Assembly (NCBI GenBank): GCA_023244975.1 | Contig: JAHFLG010000057.1 | Coordinates: forward strand, 1-5,865 | Reading direction: 5' to 3' | DNA from: Candidatus Harrisonbacteria bacterium | GTDB lineage: Bacteria > Patescibacteriota > Minisyncoccia > UBA6257 > 1-14-0-10-44-23 | Length of the DNA: 5,865 nucleotides | Part shown: positions 1-5,865 of the stretch, one piece after another | Position numbering within the stretch: the first letter of the stretch is position 1 | Layout of the letters: the number at the start of each line of letters is the position of its first letter | Made by a program: the position numbers and the translations under genes | The notes under the pieces: model-generated | Seen by the model: only the letters and a program-made list of their open reading frames with translations | What the model was told of the DNA's origin: nothing | Databases searched by the model: none

Positions 1-1030
<1,030 letters not shown>

Positions 1031-1118
1031 TAGCGGGACATCACTAACCACTTAACGCTCCGACCACGATATATTTCTACATCGGGAGTCGGAGTCTAAA
1101 CTGATCATTCAAGCACCC

Positions 1119-1138
1119 GATCCGCCAGCCGGCGGATC
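1119..1138. repeat. GC-rich palindromic repeat, degenerate copy
   Basis: GATCCGCC and GGCGGATC flank an AGCC loop, giving 8-bp arms. The core CCGCC-AGCC-GGCGG differs from the two exact copies (1170-1185 and 3336-3351) only in the centre. It lies in the rRNA leader. Confidence 0.75.
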
Positions 1139-1169
1139 AGACTCAAATTTTTGTACTTCGCCTCCGCCA

Positions 1170-1185
1170 TCCGCCAGCTGGCGGA
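1170..1185. repeat. GC-rich palindromic repeat, exact copy 1
   Basis: TCCGCCAGCTGGCGGA is a perfect 16-nt palindrome, identical to the copy inside the cca coding region at 3336-3351. On its left the first seven bases are duplicated in tandem (TCCGCCA at 1163-1169 and again at 1170-1176), which resembles a slippage or insertion scar. It lies in the rRNA leader. Confidence 0.85.
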
Positions 1186-1246
1186 GTCGGAACGTCGAAG
1201 CGGTTACGATATTTTCAAATGCGACTAAGAAAATATTTTCACCAAT

Positions 1247-1277
1247 GCTGGTACCTAACCCTAATTAGGTATCCAGC
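1247..1277 (-). other. Long hairpin in the 23S leader
   Basis: GCTGG plus TACCTAA pairs with TTAGGTA plus CCAGC to form a 12-bp stem with one bulged base (1272) and a 6-nt loop. It lacks a U-tract on either side, so it is not a terminator. A double-stranded-RNA processing site or structural leader element fits the position, but no function is shown by the sequence. Confidence 0.6.
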
Positions 1278-1388
1278 TATGTTGTCCTTCCTTTATATAG
1301 AGCGTTCAACATCCTCCTACGAAGGACTCGTCTCTACATACTGCCAGGACGTAATCTTTCAAAGTTCGTCGATCACAGACCCCCTAAT

Positions 1389-1411
1389 AAAAACGGCCGC
1401 TTTTAGCGGCC
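1389..1411 (-). terminator. Intrinsic terminator-like hairpin upstream of 23S
   Basis: On the minus strand GGCCGC (1411-1406), loop TAAAA and GCGGCC (1400-1395) are followed by GTTTTTATT. The stem is short but nearly all GC, and the U-tract lies on the minus-strand side only. It is about 110 nt downstream of the expected start of the promoter at 1509-1538 and about 360 nt before 23S. It could end a small RNA, attenuate the rRNA transcript, or be read through by antitermination. Confidence 0.6.
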
Positions 1412-1508
1412 ATAAAACCAAGACAATCTTCTTACGAAGATGCGGGTGGTTTTTGTGCCGAAAAAAGTAGTTTGATTCGCATTAGTTGGTTAGTGACCAA
1501 TGGAACAT

Positions 1509-1538
1509 AGTATATAGGAAGAGGCCTTTTACTGTCAA
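1509..1538 (-). promoter_or_regulatory. Sigma70-type promoter facing the 23S gene
   Basis: On the minus strand a perfect -35 TTGACA (1538-1533) and a -10 TATACT (1514-1509) are separated by 18 nt. Transcription would start near 1502 and run left towards 23S. It is the best promoter match seen upstream of the rRNA. Just after the start comes a hairpin, TTGGT-CACTA-ACCAA (1486-1500). Confidence 0.7.
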
Positions 1539-1570
1539 TACGTCTATTCCTGTGGATAAAATAGGCGTAT
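1538..1570. promoter_or_regulatory. Dyad with a DnaA box in its centre (candidate operator)
   Basis: Arms ATACGTCTATT (1538-1548) and AATAGGCGTAT (1560-1570) are inverted repeats with one mismatch in 11. The spacer contains TGTGGATAA (1551-1559), the exact complement of the consensus DnaA box TTATCCACA. The dyad touches the -35 element of the leftward promoter and lies 27 nt before the plus-strand RNA at 1597, so a bound protein could affect both. A single perfect 9-mer can occur by chance (roughly 1 in 20 for a window this size). Confidence 0.45.
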
Positions 1571-1576
1571 ATAGAG

Positions 1577-1587
1577 TAGAATATAAG
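1577..1587 (+). promoter_or_regulatory. Possible -10 region for the structured RNA
   Basis: TAGAAT (1577-1582) and TATAAG (1582-1587) are overlapping -10-like hexamers, 10-20 nt before the start of the RNA at 1597. No convincing -35 sits at the right distance, so this is a weak call based mainly on position. Confidence 0.3.
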
Positions 1588-1596
1588 TAGAAATCA

Positions 1597-1715
1597 GGGG
1601 GCGGAGGACTCGCGGGAGCCGGCGCAGCTAAGTTGGAATCTGGATTCCCTCCAGGGGTTCTGACTGAAAACTCGCCGGGTTGATGGTTCAAGTCCATCTT
1701 ACTCCGCCCCCCCCA
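1597..1715 (+). ncRNA. Unassigned tRNA-like structured RNA
   Basis: I do not recognise this RNA. Its ends form a perfect 10-bp helix (GGGGGCGGAG 1597-1606 with CTCCGCCCCC 1702-1711), followed by one base and CCA at 1713-1715. Inside are three more arms. The first is a D-arm-like hairpin CTC-GCGG-GAG (1609-1618). The second is a long middle arm closed by CCGGCG (1619-1624) and CGCCGG (1673-1678), with an inner hairpin TCTGG-ATTCCCT-CCAGG (1639-1655). The third is a textbook tRNA T-arm, GATGG-TTCAAGT-CCATC (1682-1698). The order acceptor, D, middle arm and T matches a tRNA. However, three extra bases (TTA) separate the T-stem from the acceptor helix, the middle arm is far too long, and no normal anticodon loop is evident (the 7-nt inner loop would read UCC with an unusual C37). 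It could be a tRNA with an insertion in the anticodon arm, a degenerate tRNA or a novel tRNA-like RNA. A strong terminator right downstream supports a real plus-strand transcript. Confidence 0.5.
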
Positions 1716-1727
1716 CCTACCAAGTCC

Positions 1728-1778
1728 GCGGCGATGCACTATCCTTCAAGGAAAGTGCATCGCCGCTTTCCTTTTACT
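1728..1778 (+). terminator. Intrinsic terminator of the structured RNA
   Basis: GCGGCGATGCACT (1728-1740) pairs perfectly over 13 bp with AGTGCATCGCCGC (1754-1766). Four more pairs (TCCT with AGGA) lie inside the loop. The tail is TTTCCTTTT on the plus strand. The left side has no matching A-run, so it works in one direction only. It follows the RNA at 1597-1715 by 12 nt. Confidence 0.8.
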
Positions 1779-1784
1779 ATCTAC

Positions 1785-1813
1785 TTAACAAAAAATGGTT
1801 TCTACTATATTCT
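1785..1813 (+). promoter_or_regulatory. Possible promoter for tRNA-Pro
   Basis: TTAACA (1785-1790) resembles a -35 element and TATTCT (1808-1813, spacing 17) or TATATT (1806-1811, spacing 15) a -10. Transcription would start around 1820, before the GC-rich palindrome and the tRNA. The upstream terminator at 1728-1778 means the tRNA probably needs its own promoter. Confidence 0.4.
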
Positions 1814-1825
1814 AATAAAGCTCAA

Positions 1826-1850
1826 GCGGGCTTGCCCGCCGAAGGCGGGC
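1826..1850. repeat. Overlapping GC-rich hairpins at the tRNA-Pro 5' end
   Basis: GCCCGCC (1834-1840), GAA and GGCGGGC (1844-1850) form a 7-bp hairpin. The left arm can instead pair with GCGGGC at 1826-1831 across a 2-nt loop. The core CCGCC-n-GGCGG relates it to the other palindromes in the window. The right arm supplies the first five bases of the tRNA-Pro acceptor stem. Read on the minus strand, these hairpins lie about 70 nt past the cca stop and are followed by a poor U-tract (TTGAGCTTTATT), so they might also end the carB-cca transcript; that is a weak suggestion. Confidence 0.65.
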
Positions 1851-1916
1851 TGTCGTATAGCGGTAGTATGCACGGTTCGGGACTGTGCGGCCTGGGTTCA
1901 ACTCCCAGCAGCCCGA
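1846..1916 (+). tRNA. tRNA-Pro (anticodon CGG)
   Basis: It decodes CCG proline codons. The cloverleaf is complete. The acceptor is CGGGCTG (1846-1852) with CAGCCCG (1909-1915). The D-arm has G15, G18 and G19 in place, with two G-U pairs in its stem. The anticodon stem is CACGG with CTGTG, and the loop TTCGGGA (1876-1882) is the same as in E. coli tRNA-Pro(CGG). The variable loop has four bases, and the T-arm is CTGGG-TTCAACT-CCCAG. C at position 1 is typical of proline tRNAs. The discriminator A1916 is followed by CAA, so CCA is not encoded and must be added after transcription. The 3' end lies 3 bp from the stop codon of the convergent cca gene. No strong plus-strand terminator follows; a weak AT hairpin (ACAAAA-TAC-TTTTGT, 1927-1941) is the only candidate. 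Confidence 0.95.
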
Positions 1917-1919
1917 CAA

Positions 1920-3452
1920 CTATTTCACAAAATACTTTTGTTTGATTTCGTCGTCGATTTTTTGCTGAGCCTCATGGGCGCGTTTTTTTGAGGCAGCGGC
2001 CATGTCATCGAGCTCTTTGTCTTTATGCTTCGCCAGTTCAGCAGCGCGCTTCAACAATTCATCTTTTTGGTTCTTGGCTGGGTCGGCCAGCACATCTTCA
2101 AGCAGCACCGCGATAATTTTTCCAAGCTTCGGACCGGGCGCAAGTTTGAGACTCTCCATCAGGTCATTACCATTAATTGCGAGCATCTTGGCGCTGATTG
2201 GGTCGGTCTTTACCTTCTCTAACATGGCCAAAAGATAGCGCAGCCGGTACGGCTGGGCTTTCGGCACGCCGCTGCCAATCCGGTCGGCTTCGCGGACTTT
2301 TATTAAATCATCAATATGGTCGCTGCCCACGCGCGCGAGCAGCCGTCGCACCCCCGCAAGCGTAACCACCTCAGGATCGTAAACAAACATGTGTTCGTAG
2401 ACCAGCAGATACACGTCTTCAATAATTTCCTTTGAAAAATGCAGTCGCTCAAGCATCTCTCCGGCTATTTTCGCGCCGACAACCTGGTGGCCATAAAAGG
2501 TCCAGTCACCCGTCTTTCCGTCGCGAGTCTTTTTACCGCGCGGATCGTTTTTCCACACCCTAGTTGCGGGCTTACCAACATCATGTAACAATGCCGCCAG
2601 GCGCACGGTTAACGAGTGATTCTTTTTAGTCGAGTACTCCAAAGATTTCAAATTATGGGTATAGACGTCATAGATATGGTGCTGATTTTGCTCACAATCA
2701 ACGCCGTCCAAAAGCTCCGGCAAAATATACTTAAGCAGTCCGGTAGTTCGCAAGATCTCAATCCCCTCGTCAGCACGCGGAGTTACAATGAGCTTAGTTA
2801 GTTCGTCGCGAATGCGCTCTTTGGCAATATGACCGAGTAGTTCATGCTCCTCCTTTACTGCCGCGAGAGTCTGCTTCTCAATCTTAAATCCGAGCTGAGC
2901 GTGAAAACGCACCGCGCGCATCAGCCGCAACGCGTCCTCGCGGAACCGCTCGCCAGGGTCGCCCACTGCGCGTAATATTTCACTTGAAAGATCCTTTTGT
3001 CCGTCATAGGGGTCAATAAGTTCAAGATCTTCGCTGTCGATATCAGCCGAAGCGCTGACGCCAGCCAGATCAAACGCCATAGCGTTGACGGTAAAGTCAC
3101 GTCGCGCCAGATCTTCTTCAATCTTTTTTACAAACTTCACCTCGTCCGGTCTTCGCTTATCGGAATACGCCCCTTCAGTGCGAAACGTCGTTACCTCAAT
3201 AACTTTTAATTTCGGATCTGTGCTATCGGTCTTGACACCAACCGTCCCAAAACTGTTTTCATAGACGCTGTCGGGGAATAACTCACGTACCGCTTCCGGC
3301 AACGCATCAGTCGCAATATCCCAGTCTTTCGGTTCTCCGCCAGCTGGCGGATCGGTCATGAGATCACGCAAACAACCGCCAACTAAATACGCTTTATATT
3401 TGTGCTGCCTCAAAATCTCCGCAATTTGCAAAACTTCCCGGGCGATTCTCAT
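1920..3452 (-). CDS. cca: CCA-adding tRNA nucleotidyltransferase (class II, HD domain)
   Basis: The enzyme adds or repairs the 3' CCA end of tRNAs from CTP and ATP in the cytoplasm. The 510-residue protein has the class II (bacterial and eukaryotic) nucleotidyltransferase head. It shows GGCLRD (25-30), DWDIAT with metal-binding D43 and D45, RRDFTVNAMAFD (117-128), DPYDGQKDL (147-155) and the nucleotide-selecting EDALRLMRAVRF (172-183). An HD phosphohydrolase-type domain follows (HDVGKP 290-295, with H258/H259 before and H322 after). The last 50 or so residues are a Lys/Glu/Ala-rich, probably helical tail. Nine residues (MTDPPAGGE, 32-40) replace the usual four or five between GGCLRD and PKDWD, because a GC-rich palindrome lies in frame there. 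The ATG start at 3452 overlaps the carB stop as ATGA, and the upstream Shine-Dalgarno is weak (GAGAG, rather far away), so coupling to carB is likely. Poly(A) polymerase belongs to the same superfamily. CCA addition is favoured by the DWDIAT and EDxxR motifs and by the neighbouring CCA-less tRNA, but a C-only or A-only specialist cannot be excluded. Confidence 0.93.
   Translation of the reverse strand: MRIAREVLQIAEILRQHKYKAYLVGGCLRDLMTDPPAGGEPKDWDIATDALPEAVRELFPDSVYENSFGTVGVKTDSTDPKLKVIEVTTFRTEGAYSDKRRPDEVKFVKKIEEDLARRDFTVNAMAFDLAGVSASADIDSEDLELIDPYDGQKDLSSEILRAVGDPGERFREDALRLMRAVRFHAQLGFKIEKQTLAAVKEEHELLGHIAKERIRDELTKLIVTPRADEGIEILRTTGLLKYILPELLDGVDCEQNQHHIYDVYTHNLKSLEYSTKKNHSLTVRLAALLHDVGKPATRVWKNDPRGKKTRDGKTGDWTFYGHQVVGAKIAGEMLERLHFSKEIIEDVYLLVYEHMFVYDPEVVTLAGVRRLLARVGSDHIDDLIKVREADRIGSGVPKAQPYRLRYLLAMLEKVKTDPISAKMLAINGNDLMESLKLAPGPKLGKIIAVLLEDVLADPAKNQKDELLKRAAELAKHKDKELDDMAAASKKRAHEAQQKIDDEIKQKYFVK
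3336..3351. repeat. GC-rich palindromic repeat, exact copy 2, inside cca
   Basis: The 16 bases TCCGCCAGCTGGCGGA are identical to those at 1170-1185. Read on the minus strand they run from the last base of codon 34 to the end of codon 39 of cca and encode P-P-A-G-G. The reading frame stays open. Confidence 0.85.
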
Positions 3453-5865
3453 GGTTTAAGTATACTCTCAGCCAAGGCCGCGATAAATACATCTGCGAGC
3501 TGTCGATTGGTAATAAGGGGAATATTGTAATCAATGGCGCGGCGACGGATGATAAATCCGTCTGCGCGGTCGCGCGTAAGAGCGCGGGTTGGAATATTGA
3601 TGATTAAATCAAAGGTACCGTTTTCAATTAGAGTTAAAATGTTCGGCTCGAGCTCAGTATGAATTTTAAATACTTTATTGCAGGCTATTCCTTGTTCACT
3701 CAAAAAATCAGTGGTCTTTTCTGTCGCATACAGTGTCAGACCCAGCTTCGAAAGCGTCCGCAGCGAATCGAGCATCTTCACCTTGTTTTCGTCTCCGCCG
3801 ATTGAAATAAGAACATTCTTTTTCGGCAGGCGCATCCCGGCCGCCTGCATAGAGGCAAGCAAAGCCTCTCCAAATGATTCACCAAAACAGGCAACCTCGC
3901 CGGTTGAACCCATCTCCACGTAGCCAACGGGGTCAGCGCCTTTGATACGCCCATACGAAAACTGCGGCGACTTTACGGCAACCTTATCCAAATCAAGAGT
4001 TTTGTAGAGTCCGCGCACGTCTTCGCCGAGCATAGCTCGGGTGGCAAGAGCGATAAAATTATGACCCGTAGCTTTAGAAACAAAGGGGAAGCTGCGCGAA
4101 GCGCGCACATTGCACTCGATAACCTGCAATCGGTTCTCCTTGGCGAGTAGCTGAATGTTAAAGGGTCCGGTAATGTTGAGCGCCTTGATAATGGCATTAG
4201 CTATTTTGCGTGAGCGGCGAATAGTCTCCAGATAGGTTCGCTGCGGAGGAAGGACGAGAGTGGCATCACCTGAGTGCGTACCGGCATTTTCAACGTGTTC
4301 GCTAAACGCGTAGAGAACGAGCATGCCACCCATCGCCACGCCATCGACTTCTATCTCTCTCGCATTTTCGATAAATTTAGAAATAACTACCGGATGATCG
4401 CTGGAAATATCCGCAGCCTTTTGGAGACACTCAATGAGCGACTGCTCGTCATAGGCGACACTCATGGCTGAACCGGAGAGCACATAGGAAGGACGAACAA
4501 GCACCGGATAGCCAAACTCGGCGGCTGACTTGAGCGCCTTCTTCCGATCAGTTACCTGTGTCCACTCCGGCTGATCAACTTTACTCGCGTCCAATAATTT
4601 TGAGAAGATATGGCGATCCTCGGCGCGGTCAATATTTTCCGGAGTAGTTCCTAAGATCGGAACCTTATTGCGATGAAGCGGCAAAGCAAGATTGTTTGCA
4701 ACTTGGCCGCCGGTAGAAATGATGACCCCTTCCGGCTTTTCAAAATCCGTTATATCAAGCACTCGCTCAAGCGAAAGTTCTTCAAAATATAATGTGTCGC
4801 TCTCGTCATAATCCGTTGAAACGGTCTCGGGATTACAATTGATCATAATAGTATTGCGGCCGCGGCTTCGCAGCGTACGAAGCGTCTGTACCGAGCACCA
4901 ATCAAATTCCACCGACGAACCGATGCAGTATGGACCGCTACCGATAACCGCAATTTGTTTCTTGCCCGCCTTCACGTCATTCTCAGTACCATGATAGGTC
5001 ATGTACAGATAATTTGTCTTGGCTGGAAATTCGCCGGCCAGAGTATCTATCTGCTTCACAACCGGCAGGATCTTGTGCGTCTTACGCATAGTTCGCACCG
5101 ATGACTCATTAGTCTTTTTGATAGTAGCTATTTGGCGGTCTGAAAATCCGTTTTCTTTTGCTAACCGCAGCAACGGCTCAGTCAAAGTCTTTACTTTCGT
5201 AAGCTGCTGTTCAATCTCGATAATGTGTCGCATCTTTTCCAAAAACCACAGATCGATCTTAGACATCTCATGAATTTGCGCAGTGCTCACTCCGGCGCGC
5301 AGCGCCTGAGCGATGGCAAAAATACGGCGCGTGGTCGGCTCTTTAATTTCTTTTTCAGCGTCCGGAATACTAAACCGCCCGTTGCTCTGCGCCGTAAAAC
5401 CGTCAGCGCCGATAACGAGCGACCGCAACGCTTTTTGCAAAACCTCTTCAAAGCTCCGACCAATAGCCATCACTTCGCCGACACTTTTCATTTCAGTTCC
5501 AATGGTGGTAACCGCGCTTTCGAACTTGCTCAGATCCCAGCGTGGGATTTTCATCACGATATAATCAAGAGCCGGCTCATAGCAGGCCGTGGTGCTCTGA
5601 GTGACCGTATTTTTGAGCTCGGGCAGAGTAAAGCCAAGCGCAAGCTTGGCTGCGACAAAGGCCAGCGGATAGCCGGTTGCTTTTGACGCAAGCGCCGATG
5701 AACGCGACAAACGGGCGTTGACCTCGATAACACGATACTCCGCAGTCTGAGGGTTAAGCGCGTACTGAATATTGCACTCACCGACAATGCCGAGGTGGCG
5801 GATCGTTTTAATAGCAACTTCGCGCAGATGATGATATTCGGAGTTAGAAAGTGTTTGTGAAGGCG
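3449..5865 (-). CDS. carB: Carbamoyl-phosphate synthase large subunit, 5'-truncated by window
   Basis: The enzyme makes carbamoyl phosphate from bicarbonate, ammonia (from the glutaminase subunit CarA) and two ATP, for pyrimidine and arginine synthesis. The visible 804 residues lack roughly the first 250; the frame is open to the window edge. The tail of the first ATP-grasp domain has GECNIQYALNP (28-38) and EVNARLSRSSALASK (47-61). An oligomerisation domain follows (about 150-300). The second ATP-grasp domain contains IGSGPYCIGSSVEFDW (307-322), NPETVSTDYD (344-353), RPSYVLSG (457-464), EHVENAG (522-528) and ECNVRASRS (583-591). The C-terminal MGS-like regulatory domain starts about 681 and includes TRDRADGFIIRRRAIDYNIP. 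Motifs such as KIPRWDLSKF, GSSVEFDWC and VKQIDTLAGEFPAKTNYLY match the CAD/CPS II type more than the E. coli type. TTG at 5710 is codon Leu52, not a start. The TGA stop overlaps the cca ATG by 4 nt. No carA lies in the window; it may be upstream, beyond 5865. Confidence 0.95.
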   Translation of the reverse strand, partial: PSQTLSNSEYHHLREVAIKTIRHLGIVGECNIQYALNPQTAEYRVIEVNARLSRSSALASKATGYPLAFVAAKLALGFTLPELKNTVTQSTTACYEPALDYIVMKIPRWDLSKFESAVTTIGTEMKSVGEVMAIGRSFEEVLQKALRSLVIGADGFTAQSNGRFSIPDAEKEIKEPTTRRIFAIAQALRAGVSTAQIHEMSKIDLWFLEKMRHIIEIEQQLTKVKTLTEPLLRLAKENGFSDRQIATIKKTNESSVRTMRKTHKILPVVKQIDTLAGEFPAKTNYLYMTYHGTENDVKAGKKQIAVIGSGPYCIGSSVEFDWCSVQTLRTLRSRGRNTIMINCNPETVSTDYDESDTLYFEELSLERVLDITDFEKPEGVIISTGGQVANNLALPLHRNKVPILGTTPENIDRAEDRHIFSKLLDASKVDQPEWTQVTDRKKALKSAAEFGYPVLVRPSYVLSGSAMSVAYDEQSLIECLQKAADISSDHPVVISKFIENAREIEVDGVAMGGMLVLYAFSEHVENAGTHSGDATLVLPPQRTYLETIRRSRKIANAIIKALNITGPFNIQLLAKENRLQVIECNVRASRSFPFVSKATGHNFIALATRAMLGEDVRGLYKTLDLDKVAVKSPQFSYGRIKGADPVGYVEMGSTGEVACFGESFGEALLASMQAAGMRLPKKNVLISIGGDENKVKMLDSLRTLSKLGLTLYATEKTTDFLSEQGIACNKVFKIHTELEPNILTLIENGTFDLIINIPTRALTRDRADGFIIRRRAIDYNIPLITNRQLADVFIAALAESILKP

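Larger units (their letters stand above)
1040..1500 (-). other. 23S leader region without a gene
   Basis: This stretch of about 460 nt separates the 23S 5' end from the nearest good promoter. Neither strand has a convincing ORF: the 83-residue plus-strand frame at 1219-1470 has no recognisable protein features and runs through hairpins. No 16S 3' end (anti-Shine-Dalgarno block), 5S signature or tRNA T-arm could be found. It does hold two palindrome copies (1119-1138 and 1170-1185) and several hairpins. These are GATATTTTC with GAAAATATT (about 1207-1237), the long hairpin at 1247-1277, GTCCTTC with GAAGGAC (1284-1290 and 1321-1327) and ATCTTC with GAAGAT (around 1427-1442). A terminator-like hairpin lies at 1389-1411. 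It most likely serves as rRNA precursor leader, possibly with a small RNA at its upstream end. Confidence 0.6.

Noticed and set aside
1119..1185. CRISPR array
   Set aside because: Two palindrome copies with different centres and no regular spacers or further repeats do not make an array.
1219..1470. 83-residue plus-strand ORF in the 23S leader
   Set aside because: It has no Shine-Dalgarno sequence or recognisable domain, its composition is odd, and it crosses several RNA hairpins and the terminator on the other strand.
1040..1500. Hidden 16S 3' end, 5S rRNA or spacer tRNA
   Set aside because: No anti-Shine-Dalgarno block, no 5S signature and no T-arm consensus could be found on the minus strand.
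1538..1570. Replication origin
   Set aside because: There is only one DnaA box, no AT-rich unwinding cluster of boxes and no dnaA or dnaN gene nearby.
1597..1715. Calling the structured RNA a tRNA-Sec or tmRNA
   Set aside because: No UCA anticodon loop is present and the length is above that of bacterial tRNA-Sec. For tmRNA it is far too short and has neither a tag reading frame nor the conserved 5' GGATTCGAC block.
1680..1991. 103-residue plus-strand ORF
   Set aside because: It runs through the T-arm of the structured RNA, the terminator, the whole tRNA-Pro gene and the end of cca, so it is a chance frame.
5225..5686. 153-residue plus-strand ORF
   Set aside because: It lies wholly antisense to carB, which shows strong family conservation in its own frame; the opposite frame is a shadow.
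5708..5710. TTG as the start codon of a 753-residue carB product
   Set aside because: The frame is open upstream and continues with conserved ATP-grasp sequence (GECNIQYALNP, EVNAR) to the window edge, so the gene is simply cut by the window.

Overview
The window looks like a piece of a bacterial genome from the candidate phyla radiation (Patescibacteria, perhaps a Parcubacteria-like lineage). That placement is an inference. It rests on a divergent 23S rRNA gene with no 16S gene next to it, a tRNA gene without an encoded CCA end, and small GC-rich palindromes of the CCGCC-n-GGCGG type scattered through spacers and even inside a gene. Both protein genes use standard stops (TGA and TAG), so the UGA-glycine code of Gracilibacteria/SR1 does not apply. 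There is no phage, insertion sequence or CRISPR array.

Left part (1 to about 1500, minus strand): the 5' third of a 23S rRNA gene, cut by the window edge, is preceded by a leader of about 470 nt. The leader has no credible ORF, several hairpins, two copies of the palindrome and an intrinsic-terminator-like hairpin at 1389-1411. A good sigma70-type promoter (TTGACA, 18 nt, TATACT) lies at 1509-1538. Directly upstream of it is a dyad whose spacer contains a perfect DnaA box.

Middle part (about 1595 to 1916, plus strand, divergent from the rRNA): first comes an unassigned structured RNA at 1597-1715, with a closing 10-bp helix, a consensus tRNA T-arm and a CCA at its end. A strong intrinsic terminator follows at 1728-1778. 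Then comes a tRNA-Pro(CGG) gene at 1846-1916, whose 5' acceptor strand is part of another GC-rich palindrome.

Right part (1920 to 5865, minus strand): two genes form a transcription unit reading towards the tRNA. The upstream gene is carB, the carbamoyl-phosphate synthase large subunit, missing its N-terminus at the window edge and close to the eukaryotic CAD type. The downstream gene encodes a 510-residue class II CCA-adding tRNA nucleotidyltransferase with an HD domain. The carB stop and the cca start overlap as ATGA, so translation is probably coupled. The tRNA-Pro gene beside cca needs exactly this kind of enzyme, because its CCA tail is not encoded.

The points most worth a second look are the tRNA-like RNA at 1597-1715, the palindrome inserted in frame between the catalytic motifs of the CCA enzyme, the competing hairpins at the 5' end of tRNA-Pro, and the promoter, DnaA box and terminator arrangement in front of an unlinked 23S gene.
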